Below, one piece after another: positions 50,021 through 57,647 of a stretch of DNA of 64,000 bases (position 1 is its first letter; every line of letters starts with the position of its first letter). Made by a program: the position numbers and the translations under genes. The notes under the pieces are model-generated. The model was not told where the DNA came from. It worked only from the letters and a program-made list of their open reading frames with translations, and did not search any database. The stretch is from Hymenobacter aquaticus (GTDB taxonomy: Bacteria > Bacteroidota > Bacteroidia > Cytophagales > Hymenobacteraceae): positions 2,976,001-3,040,000 of the forward strand of contig NZ_SRLC01000001.1 of the NCBI RefSeq assembly GCF_004765605.1, written 5' to 3'.

Positions 50021-51232
50021 CTACAGCAGAAACCGGTCCCAGCCCAGCTCTTCTTCGCTGATGGCCGAAAGCAGCACCAGCCCGACCCCGACCAGGCCCT
50101 GCCGCAGGTCGCCTTCGCGGTGGCCGTAGAAGCCGTTGGGCAGCTCGTGGGTCAGCCAGCTGCGGGTTTGGGTTAGCCAGTAGGCATAGCCCTTGCGGTA
50201 GGCTTCGTGGCCACTGGCCAGAAACAGCTTCCGATAGAGATGCGCCACCCCCGCCGCCCCCGAATCGAAGCGGGAGCTGGTAACGGCCGTCGACCGCACG
50301 TCGGTGCGGAGCAGCGTGTTGAGGCCCACCAGCTCGGCCAGCCGCGGCAGCTCCGCGTCCTGTAGCAGCTCAAAGCTTTTGTAGAGCAGCCACGACTGTC
50401 CCATGTCGCCGTGGCTCCAGCTGAGTTCATTGTCGAAGGCGGCTTCCTGCTGCCGACCACCTACGTGCGCGGGAAAAATGGCGTATTTCTGCTCCGAGAA
50501 GTCAACTTCCCGCTTGGTCGAAAGAATGTAGAGGATGCCCTGCCGCACCTGCTGCCTGATGCCGGCTAGCTGGCCATCGGCCTCGTAGAGCTGAATCAGC
50601 AGCAGCAACTCACCGGCCAGTCCATCGGCCAGCCCCAGGGCGGTAGTGCGCTCCGGTTTCGGGGAAGCGGTATTTGCTTCGCCAAAAGGAAACCAGAAGT
50701 CGGAATCCGGCGCGTTGATCAGGGCCGTGAGCATCGTCAGCATCTGCGGCCAATGCCCGGTCGGGAGCTGCTGGCGGTTTCGCAGGTAAAAATACAGCAT
50801 GATGCGCAGAAACCGGGGCCGGCTTTCGGCCGTGGCAGCGGCCTGCAAGGCCCCGGCTTCGGCCAGCAGGGCCGCATCCAGCTGCGCGAGCTCACTGCCG
50901 GCGGGGCGGGCAGTAGCCGCCGGGTAGCGCGCCAGCTCGGCTTGCAGCCACGCCAGCGCCGTTACCTGGTCGAGCAGGGTCGTGGTCCAGACGGCCCGGG
51001 TGGTCTGGGCCAGCAGCTGCAACAACTGGCCCAGCAACTCGCGGCTCAGCGCCAGGTCGGTGCCGTGGCCGAATGTCCGGTAGACGGTGTAGTAATATAC
51101 GGAGTAGCCCAGCAGATCGGCGACGGTGGCGCCCCGGCCCGGCGAGCCGGCAATAGCACCGTGCACTGCCTGCCAGCTGGCAATAAGGCTGTCCTTATCC
51201 TTATGTAGTGACGATAGATAAGGCGTAACCAT
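50021..51232 (-). CDS. LanC-like lanthionine cyclase homologue lacking the zinc ligands
   Basis: 403 residues, usual LanC length, with the alpha/alpha-toroid glycine motifs: GLADGLAGELLLLI (about 199), LSWSHGDMGQ (about 270-280), FDSGAAGVAHLYRKLF (322-337) and RQGLVGVGLVLL near the end. In LanC enzymes zinc is bound by Cys in W-C-Y-G and by Cys-His in CHGxAG. Here these are Ser273 (WSHG) and Asp323-Ser324 (DSGAAG), so the catalytic metal site is absent. It is downstream of the precursor peptide gene on the same strand, separated by a hairpin. It may act as a scaffold or recognition partner for the dehydratase rather than as a cyclase. Confidence 0.82.
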   Translation of the reverse strand: MVTPYLSSLHKDKDSLIASWQAVHGAIAGSPGRGATVADLLGYSVYYYTVYRTFGHGTDLALSRELLGQLLQLLAQTTRAVWTTTLLDQVTALAWLQAELARYPAATARPAGSELAQLDAALLAEAGALQAAATAESRPRFLRIMLYFYLRNRQQLPTGHWPQMLTMLTALINAPDSDFWFPFGEANTASPKPERTTALGLADGLAGELLLLIQLYEADGQLAGIRQQVRQGILYILSTKREVDFSEQKYAIFPAHVGGRQQEAAFDNELSWSHGDMGQSWLLYKSFELLQDAELPRLAELVGLNTLLRTDVRSTAVTSSRFDSGAAGVAHLYRKLFLASGHEAYRKGYAYWLTQTRSWLTHELPNGFYGHREGDLRQGLVGVGLVLLSAISEEELGWDRFLL

Positions 51233-51321
51233 TGCACTGTACTAATGAGAAGCGCAGCAGTGGTTGATTTTTCGTACTGCTTGCCTTCAGAATAAGGGTG
51301 TTGTTTTACTGGTTGCGAAAG

Positions 51322-51347
51322 AGTCCTTGCGCCGGCGCGCAAGGACT
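51322..51347 (-). terminator. Hairpin between precursor and LanC-like gene (possible attenuator)
   Basis: A perfect 11-bp stem AGTCCTTGCGC (51322-51332) with 51337-51347, loop CGGC. On the minus strand it is 76 bp past the precursor stop and is followed by CTTTCG, a weak T stretch. Partial termination here would give more precursor than enzyme, as in many lanthipeptide operons. Confidence 0.55.
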
Positions 51348-51422
51348 GCTTTCAGCGCCCGGGGCCGAGCCGTCAGGCCCTGCCCGGGGGTTATCATGCT
51401 CCGCCGACGTGGCGGCTTCGGC

Positions 51423-51590
51423 TTAGAAACCGAACCCGGACGTGGTATCAATCCAAGTCTGCTGCGTGTTGATAATCGTTGTCGTCGTATCGTCATCGGT
51501 GTAACGTTTCAGACCCGACACCTGCTTGTTGAATACGGTAACAGTAGTTTTCTTGAAGCTGAATTTGGCGGTGGTAGCAGTAGTTTTCAT
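51423..51590 (-). CDS. Thr-rich, cysteine-free RiPP precursor peptide
   Basis: 55 residues, ATG at 51590 and TAA at 51423-51425. The N-terminal half (KTTATTAKFSFKKTTVTVFN) resembles leaders of Bacteroidota class I lanthipeptides, with a basic K-K followed by a V/I-x-x-F/L-N motif. The C-terminal half (about 30-55) begins YTDDDTTTTIINTQQTWIDT and ends in TSGFGF: nine Thr and one Ser but no Cys. The whole peptide has 16 Thr, three Ser and no Cys. It has no GG cleavage motif. It lies directly upstream of the LanC-like gene on the same strand, with a putative LytTR site upstream. No cysteine means no thioether ring, in keeping with the LanC lacking zinc ligands. Confidence 0.75.
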   Translation of the reverse strand: MKTTATTAKFSFKKTTVTVFNKQVSGLKRYTDDDTTTTIINTQQTWIDTTSGFGF

Positions 51591-51701
51591 AGGTTAGGAG
51601 TGTTTGAGAGTGAGAGTGTTCGGTGTGATGAGGCAGATTGTATTGTGCTGTGCTTGAAGTGATACAAACGTCGGCGAAAGGTTACAGAGCTGGTAAAATA
51701 T

Positions 51702-51731
51702 TACACCAACTCCGGCTTCCGCTACACCAAC
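51702..51731. promoter_or_regulatory. Putative LytTR regulator binding site
   Basis: TACACCAAC occurs twice as perfect direct repeats (51702-51710 and 51723-51731) with a 12-bp spacer, 21 bp centre to centre. LytTR proteins (AgrA, ComE) bind two 9-bp direct repeats about 12 bp apart. The site lies between the divergent precursor gene (start 51590) and the kinase gene (start 51824). Promoter boxes on the precursor side are poor, as expected for an activated promoter. Confidence 0.65.
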
Positions 51732-51823
51732 GCTGAATTTTCGGGGTACCTTACTTCCCCAAAGCCTGACGGCCTCTTTTGGGTTAGCCGCTGTCCGGGT
51801 ACTTAAACTTGCTGCCACTACCT

Positions 51824-52879
51824 ATGGCCCATCTTCTGCCATTCCGCTTACGCTCCCTAAGACCTATTATCATTCATTTCCTGATTTGGGCGGGTTACCT
51901 GGCCTATGAAGGTATATTCCTATTTATCATCAATAATGTACGACTTAATATCTGGGAATCCAGCATCCATTTCATGCTGCAGGCTATGCTGTTCTACGTC
52001 AACAGCTTAGTATTACTGCCCCGCTTCTTTGCCCGCCGGGCTTACTTGACCTATGCCGTAAGCCTGGTACTGCTTATGGCCGTTTTTGGCGTGTTGCGCT
52101 ACTGCGCTACCGTCTACCTCCTACCGCTGATGACGGATAACTTGGTGTATTCCTTTACAACGCCCAAGCTGTTCTGGGGCGTGGCATTGTACCGGGCCAT
52201 CTACTTTATCCTGCTTAGTCTGGGCTACTGGTTTTCCCGCAATGCCATTCAACTGGAAAAGCAGAAGCGCGCCCAGGAGCAGGAGCTGCGCAATACTGAG
52301 CGCAGCCTGATGGAAGCCAACCTGGCCTTCCTGAAAAGCCAGATCAACCCGCACTTTCTCTTCAATGCCCTGAACTTCCTGTACGCGCAGGCCTATCCTC
52401 ACTCCGAAAGCACCGCCAAGGGCATTCTGCTCTTGTCCGACATTATGCGCTACGCCCTCAAGGACGATGATAATAACGGAAAGGTGATGCTGGAAAAGGA
52501 GGTTCAACACATACATAACTATATTGCGATAAATCAGCTGCGGTTCAGCAATCGGCTGCAAATCGAATTTGAGGTAGCCGGCAGCGTGCAGTTTCTGATG
52601 ATTTTGCCGCTGGTGCTGATCACCTTCGTGGAAAACTGTTTTAAGCATGGCGAACTGCACGACCCGCAAAACCCGTTGCGCATCCAGGTGCGCACCGAAA
52701 ACAACCGCCTGTACTTCCGGACGCACAACAAAAAGCGCAACGGCCCCAAGGAAAAGACCACCGGTATCGGACTTGTGAATACCCAGAAAAGGTTAGACCT
52801 TGTTTATGCCGACCGTTATACCCTGGCCGTAACCAACGAGCCCGAGTTCTACACCTGCCAACTCACCATTGACCTCTAA
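51824..52879 (+). CDS. LytS-type sensor histidine kinase
   Basis: 351 residues from ATG 51824. Four transmembrane helices in residues about 15-150, a short linker coiled coil (EKQKRAQEQELRNTERSLM), then the His_kinase domain with the phosphoacceptor in FLKSQINPHFLFNALNFLYA. The ATP-binding region has the N box LITFVENCFKHG and a G box TTGIGLVNTQKRLDLVY. It would phosphorylate the LytTR regulator encoded 4 bp downstream. No extracellular sensor domain, so it may sense a membrane-active or peptide signal, possibly the RiPP product. Confidence 0.9.
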   Translation: MAHLLPFRLRSLRPIIIHFLIWAGYLAYEGIFLFIINNVRLNIWESSIHFMLQAMLFYVNSLVLLPRFFARRAYLTYAVSLVLLMAVFGVLRYCATVYLLPLMTDNLVYSFTTPKLFWGVALYRAIYFILLSLGYWFSRNAIQLEKQKRAQEQELRNTERSLMEANLAFLKSQINPHFLFNALNFLYAQAYPHSESTAKGILLLSDIMRYALKDDDNNGKVMLEKEVQHIHNYIAINQLRFSNRLQIEFEVAGSVQFLMILPLVLITFVENCFKHGELHDPQNPLRIQVRTENNRLYFRTHNKKRNGPKEKTTGIGLVNTQKRLDLVYADRYTLAVTNEPEFYTCQLTIDL

Positions 52880-52883
52880 CCAG

Positions 52884-53615
52884 ATGATTTCCTGCCTGAT
52901 AGTAGATGACGAACAAGGTGCCATTGACATCCTCAAAACGTTCATCGACAAGACGCCCTTTCTGACCCTGGCGGGTAGCACCAGCAACCCGCTGGAGGCG
53001 CTGGGCATCGTGCAGGCTCAGGCCATCGACCTGATTTTTCTGGACATTCACATGCCCCAGATTTCCGGCCTCGACTTTATGCGCCTGCTCGACGGCAAGA
53101 GCCGCGTGATTCTGACCACGGCCTACAGCGAGTTTGCCCTCGACGGCTTCGAGCTGAATGCCCTCGACTACTTACTGAAGCCTATTTCCTTCGAGCGTTT
53201 CTTGAAAGCGGCCCAGAAGGCGCTAAACACCTCGATGGACTCGACCGCCCGTTGGCAGTCGGCCGAAAAGGAAGACGACTACATCTTCGTCAAGACCGAA
53301 AGCAAGGGCAAGATGACCAAGGTGAACTTCGACGAAATCGTGTTCGTGGAAGGCATGAAAAACTACGTTTCCATCAACACCACCGAGGACCGCATCATTA
53401 CCCTACTCAACATCAAGGACTTAGAGGACCGCCTGCCGCCCAAAAACTTCATGCGGGTGCACAAGTCCTACATCGTATCCTTGAACAAAATCAAGGCGCT
53501 GGATGGCAACCAGATTCTGTTCAAGGATATGAAAGCGTACGTGCCGCTGGGCGAAACCTACCGCACGGCCTTTTTCGAGGCGCTGCAGGAAAAAGTGATG
53601 GGCGGCCGCAAGTAG
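52884..53615 (+). CDS. LytTR-family response regulator
   Basis: 243 residues from ATG 52884, 4 bp after the kinase stop. Receiver domain (1-120): LIVDDEQGAIDIL, phospho-Asp in LIFLDIHMPQISG, LTTAYSEFALDGFEL, Lys in YLLKPISFERF. LytTR DNA-binding domain (about 138-240): DYIFVKTESKGKMTKVNFDE, FVEGMKNYVSINT, MRVHKSYIVSLNKIKAL. It probably binds the paired TACACCAAC repeats at 51702-51731. It converges on the LanB gene with only 4 bp between stops and no obvious terminator. Confidence 0.92.
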   Translation: MISCLIVDDEQGAIDILKTFIDKTPFLTLAGSTSNPLEALGIVQAQAIDLIFLDIHMPQISGLDFMRLLDGKSRVILTTAYSEFALDGFELNALDYLLKPISFERFLKAAQKALNTSMDSTARWQSAEKEDDYIFVKTESKGKMTKVNFDEIVFVEGMKNYVSINTTEDRIITLLNIKDLEDRLPPKNFMRVHKSYIVSLNKIKALDGNQILFKDMKAYVPLGETYRTAFFEALQEKVMGGRK

Positions 53616-53619
53616 CGGC

Positions 53620-56600
53620 CTACCCCACTTTCTGCATGGCCTGCTGCGACTGGTACTGCCGGTGCAGGAAGTCGTAGAGCACCATTTCGTGCAGGCGGGC
53701 ATCCACCGGAATCAGCCGGTTGAGCAGCATGTGGATATAGCTCCCCAGCAGCTGGCCCTTGTCCACGTCCAGCTCGCCTTGGCGCTCTACCTCGTTGATT
53801 TGGCAGGCAATGGTGCGCATGTGCCGGTTGGCGGCCCCCAGAAAATCTTCTTCGTGCAGGGTGCGCTGAATAGCCGAGCGGAAGCTGCGGTATTTGGCGT
53901 CGAGCTGCAGCTTCAGGGTTTTGTCCATCCCGAATTCCTGGGCAAAGCTTTCCTTCAGCCCGTGCAGCAGCGCCAGCTTCTGGGGCAGGGTGCAGTCGAA
54001 GGCGTCGAGCAGGGCGTTGATCTGCCGCAGCCCCCAGATCCAGGGCGTGGCGTTGTCGTCGTTGCCGGCTTCTTCCAGAATTGTCAGCACGGCCCGGCTA
54101 TCCTCAAAAAACAGCGACTCCGACAGCTCCATCGTGCGGTGCCCGTAGCGCTCCAGCTCCCGGCGGTAGGTATCGATCTGGGTTTTCCAGATGTAGCCGT
54201 TGTTGGTGCAGGGCTGCACGAAGGTGTTGACCAGGTACACGATTTCGCCGATGCGCTTCACGTCGGGCAGGTGCAGGCGCAGCCGGATGTGGTTGTCGGG
54301 GTCGGCGTAGCGGATGAAAAACCACTTGTCGATCAGGCCCTGGCTTAGCAGCTCCTCCGTCAGCGGCCGGATAACCTCCGTCAGGATGCGGTCGGCCACT
54401 TTCTGCCCGCAGTAGAACTTGTAGTACAGCCATTCGGAACCCAGGGAAAACTCCCGCGCCACGCCGGGCTGCTCGCCCACGTCGGTTTTGCCGCGGCTGG
54501 TGTAGCAGGGAGCATCGCGCACGAGCAGGGCTACCAGCTGGTGGGCGTAGGCGCGGCCCGCCGCGTCGCGCACGGGACTGGTATCGGTGGCCAGCAGAAA
54601 CTCCTTGAGCTTGATGGAGGGCCGGCGCCGGATAGCATCCAGCCAGACCTGCACGGTGGTGTCGTTTTCGGCGTCGACCAGCAGCTCATTGTCGCCGTCG
54701 GCCAGGGTGAAAAAGCGCGGCAGCTGCCAGCGGTTCCGAAACTCCTGAAAGCGTAGGGCAGCTTCGGCGGCCGAAGCCACCAGCAGCGGCTCCAGGTCCG
54801 CTTTGTCGAACTGCCAGGACGCGGCCTGCAGGATGACGTTCTGGTAGGTGAGGCGGGGCAGAAACCGGGCGTATAGCGACACGGAAGTCCAGGAAAAGCC
54901 CAGACTGGGTTGCAAGCCCTGGGTTTGCAGGTCGCAGAGAAACTCGTAGACCGGCAGCGCATACTTGCTGTAGTTGTGGGCCGTGCTCAGGCGGGGCACG
55001 ATGATCTGGTTGGTCAGCCGGGAACGAAGCACCAGCTGGTTGCCCTGCATCGAGAGCAGCAGGTCCTGCAGACGAACCTGGCCGCTGGCCGGGGCTCCCG
55101 ACTGGGCCAGGTACGGAATTTCCAGCTCCCGGAAAGCCGGCCGCATCAGAATGTTGCCCACGCGGCTCACCGGCAGGTGGCAGATTTCGGCAAACCGGAC
55201 GGCGGGATTCTGGGCCTGCTCCTGGGTGGTTATATCCCGGATTACCTGCTCAATACCACTGTCAGCGTGGGCAAACCGGCCCAGCAGATTCACGGCGCTG
55301 GAGCCCCCCACGGTTTCGAGCAGCAGCTGCCCTTCGTCCAGCACCCGGAACATGATGGGCACCGAGGGCGGCAGCGGCACGGCCGAATGCGGAAAATGCC
55401 GCACCTCGTCCCGGGTAATGGCCACGCTGTACTGGCGGTTACGGTCGGCTTCGCGCAGCTTCTGGTACATGAAATGCTGCACCTCATTCTGGCGCAAGGC
55501 CCGCCCGGGGCCGCCCTGCGCGGCTAGGGCCAGGTCGTGCACCAATGGCGAGTAGGTGCTTTTGCCAAAATCGGAGTAGCGCAGGCCGCTTTCGTTGTCG
55601 AGAGCTTCGAGCAGCGGCACCGCCTGCCCTTCGTAGCGGGCGTGAAACCGCTCTTTGAAATTTTCCAGCCGCTCGTTTTTGGAGGGCGAGGTAATATGAC
55701 GCAGCACCTCCAGCGCCTGTAGCAGCTCCTGCTGCACGTGCCGGCCCAGCGCCGAGGTGCTGGTCACGCCCCGGATGGAGTCGGTCTGGAACAGCTTGTT
55801 TTTCTGAATCGGAATGCCCAGCGGCTCCAGCACCCGCACGATTTGCTGGTACGCGGCGGCCGGGTTGGCCGGGTTCTGATCCAGCGCGTCCAGATGCTCC
55901 TGCACGTGTTGCAATACCTGTTGCAGGGCTTGCAGGGAGGCATCGGGCGCACTCTCGTTCAGGCGACTGAGCACGGCCTGAATGTGGTGGTAAAACTCGG
56001 GGCCCGTGACGGTCGGCTCCAGCTCACTGATCAGCACCTGCGCCCGGATCAGCTCGTCCACGTATTCCAGGGCCTCGGCCAGCTCGTTGTCGTCGTCGGT
56101 TAGCAGGTGGGCTATGGCCAGGCGCGTGAGGCCAGCCTGGCAGCCGTCGATAACCTGCTGCATGTAGGGGGAAGCCGCCGCCGAGCTGATCTGGTGCACG
56201 CGCTCCTCCTGCTGGTAGTGGTATTCGATGTAGCGGATTTCCTCCCCGATCTGGTACAGGCTGGTATTGGGAAAATAGCGAATCCGCTGCTTCACCACGT
56301 CCATTTCCGACAGCTGGAAGGCTAGGGCGCACAGGTAGTGCATATCCAGGCGGGTATGGCGGGTGTTATGCTGGCTGGCCAGCTCAATGCGGCTTTCCTC
56401 GCCCCAGTTCACGACCGAGCAGCCCGCAAACAGGCCAAACGGCGTGCAGCGGCTCGTCATGCGGGCGTAGTAGCGCGCCAGCGTACCCTGCAGCTTCTCG
56501 ATTTTCTTGGGGTCGGTCAGCTCCCCGCTTTGCCATTTCTGGCATTCCTGGCACAAATCCGGGGAGGCCAGGTACAGCGCCTCCATGAAGGCCGCATCCG

Positions 56601-56703
56601 TGAGCCGGCTTTGCAGCGTGGCGGCATCAAAGTTGCTGTCGAAGGGCTGGGCGGGGGTGCGTAAGATCAACTGGGGGTGGAAATGGTAGAGCTGTTGGAT
56701 CAT
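53620..56703 (-). CDS. Class I lanthipeptide dehydratase (LanB), full length
   Basis: 1027 residues: the glutamylation domain (about 1-730) with the markers MTSRCTPFGLFAG (R85-x-TPFG), TRLDMHYL (117-124), FRVLDEGQLLLE and LRSRLTNQIIVPRLSTAHNY, then the SpaB_C/thiopeptide-type elimination domain (about 760-1015) with DKWFFIRYADPDNHIRLRLH and a helical end. Single-chain LanB uses glutamyl-tRNA to glutamylate Ser/Thr and then eliminates glutamate to give dehydroalanine/dehydrobutyrine. The probable substrate is the Thr-rich peptide at 51423-51590. It is transcribed separately from the LanC-like gene, on the far side of the kinase/regulator pair. No transporter or protease gene is in the window. 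Confidence 0.92.
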   Translation of the reverse strand: MIQQLYHFHPQLILRTPAQPFDSNFDAATLQSRLTDAAFMEALYLASPDLCQECQKWQSGELTDPKKIEKLQGTLARYYARMTSRCTPFGLFAGCSVVNWGEESRIELASQHNTRHTRLDMHYLCALAFQLSEMDVVKQRIRYFPNTSLYQIGEEIRYIEYHYQQEERVHQISSAAASPYMQQVIDGCQAGLTRLAIAHLLTDDDNELAEALEYVDELIRAQVLISELEPTVTGPEFYHHIQAVLSRLNESAPDASLQALQQVLQHVQEHLDALDQNPANPAAAYQQIVRVLEPLGIPIQKNKLFQTDSIRGVTSTSALGRHVQQELLQALEVLRHITSPSKNERLENFKERFHARYEGQAVPLLEALDNESGLRYSDFGKSTYSPLVHDLALAAQGGPGRALRQNEVQHFMYQKLREADRNRQYSVAITRDEVRHFPHSAVPLPPSVPIMFRVLDEGQLLLETVGGSSAVNLLGRFAHADSGIEQVIRDITTQEQAQNPAVRFAEICHLPVSRVGNILMRPAFRELEIPYLAQSGAPASGQVRLQDLLLSMQGNQLVLRSRLTNQIIVPRLSTAHNYSKYALPVYEFLCDLQTQGLQPSLGFSWTSVSLYARFLPRLTYQNVILQAASWQFDKADLEPLLVASAAEAALRFQEFRNRWQLPRFFTLADGDNELLVDAENDTTVQVWLDAIRRRPSIKLKEFLLATDTSPVRDAAGRAYAHQLVALLVRDAPCYTSRGKTDVGEQPGVAREFSLGSEWLYYKFYCGQKVADRILTEVIRPLTEELLSQGLIDKWFFIRYADPDNHIRLRLHLPDVKRIGEIVYLVNTFVQPCTNNGYIWKTQIDTYRRELERYGHRTMELSESLFFEDSRAVLTILEEAGNDDNATPWIWGLRQINALLDAFDCTLPQKLALLHGLKESFAQEFGMDKTLKLQLDAKYRSFRSAIQRTLHEEDFLGAANRHMRTIACQINEVERQGELDVDKGQLLGSYIHMLLNRLIPVDARLHEMVLYDFLHRQYQSQQAMQKVG

Positions 56704-57005
56704 AGCAAGGGTGTTAGGCGGTGGCGTGGTGCAGGAAAGAGGGAAGATTGGACTTTTGCCAGCATTTTGAAAAAACTCTGGATTTCGTCAGCAACAAATT
56801 GCACAAAACATTGCTAGCAAAAAAGCGTATCAGGTAGGTTTCAGCAGATTTAGGACCGCTGGTTACGCATTTTTAGCGGGCCGGGGCGGCTGCTCGGGGC
56901 GGGCCGCCGCCGCCAGGATGCGGAAAGCACCGGACATCGTTGGAAGCCAGCAAAAACCGCCGGACCTTGCGGCTTTTTCCCTTGGCTCCTTCCCCAGCAC
57001 GTTCC

Positions 57006-57560
57006 ATGGTTCACCTTATCGGCCTTTCCGGCAAGCGCGGCAGCGGCAAAGACACCGTGGCCCGCCTGATTCAGCAGTTGCAGCCCGAGCGCCACTGGCA
57101 GATTCTGTCTTTTGGCGACGCCATCAAGGCCGTGTGCGCCACGCTGGCCGGCGAAGGCGCCGCCCCCTACTACAGCCAGACGGGCAAGGCCGAGCTGCTG
57201 CCCGATTTCGGCCGTACCCGCGGCGAAATGCTGCAGCAGGTGGGCGCCGCCCTGCGCGGCTGGGACTACGAAATCTGGGTGAAAGCCTTTTTTGCCCGCC
57301 TGCCGCCCGGCCAGTGCGTGCTCGTGCCCGACGTGCGCTTTCCCAACGAGGCCCAGCCCATTCTGGACCGGGGCGGCCTGATGCTGCGCGTGGAAGGCGA
57401 CCCGCTCCGCCAGCAGGGCGACGGAACCCGCGACGATACCCACCCCAGCGAAACGGTGATGGACACTTACGAGCAGTTTACCACGGTGCTCCACAATACC
57501 GGCAGCCGCGAGGCGCTGCGCCGGCAGGTAGAGCAGCTGGTGCTGCCCCTGCTACCGTAG
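57006..57560 (+). CDS. Deoxynucleoside monophosphate kinase-like P-loop protein
   Basis: 184 residues from ATG 57006; the frame is open to 56940. Walker A GLSGKRGSGKDTVARLI (about 6-22), followed by the lid/base region (SFGDAIKAVCATLAGE; TRGEMLQQVGAALRGWDYEIW) and VLVPDVRFPNEAQPILDRGG, which is the signature of T4-type dNMP kinases. Phages use such enzymes to phosphorylate dGMP, dTMP and modified dCMP; chromosomal copies are common. The gene is divergent from lanB and unlikely to belong to the RiPP pathway. Its terminator is shared with the next convergent gene. Confidence 0.83.
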   Translation: MVHLIGLSGKRGSGKDTVARLIQQLQPERHWQILSFGDAIKAVCATLAGEGAAPYYSQTGKAELLPDFGRTRGEMLQQVGAALRGWDYEIWVKAFFARLPPGQCVLVPDVRFPNEAQPILDRGGLMLRVEGDPLRQQGDGTRDDTHPSETVMDTYEQFTTVLHNTGSREALRRQVEQLVLPLLP

Positions 57561-57583
57561 CTTTACCCGGCGGTAACTCAGAA

Positions 57584-57617
57584 AAAAAGCCAGTCTGCGC
57601 GGGCAGACTGGCTTTTT
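57584..57617. terminator. Bidirectional terminator
   Basis: A perfect 15-bp stem (57584-57598 with 57603-57617), 4-nt loop, A-tract before and T-tract after, between convergent genes. Confidence 0.92.
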
Positions 57618-57647
57618 GCGTGCTAAAAGGAAAGCGGAAGCCGCTGG

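Noticed and set aside
51264..51662. 132-residue plus-strand ORF opposite the precursor peptide gene
   Set aside because: It spans the attenuator-like hairpin and the precursor in antisense, has no family features, and its length reflects chance openness.
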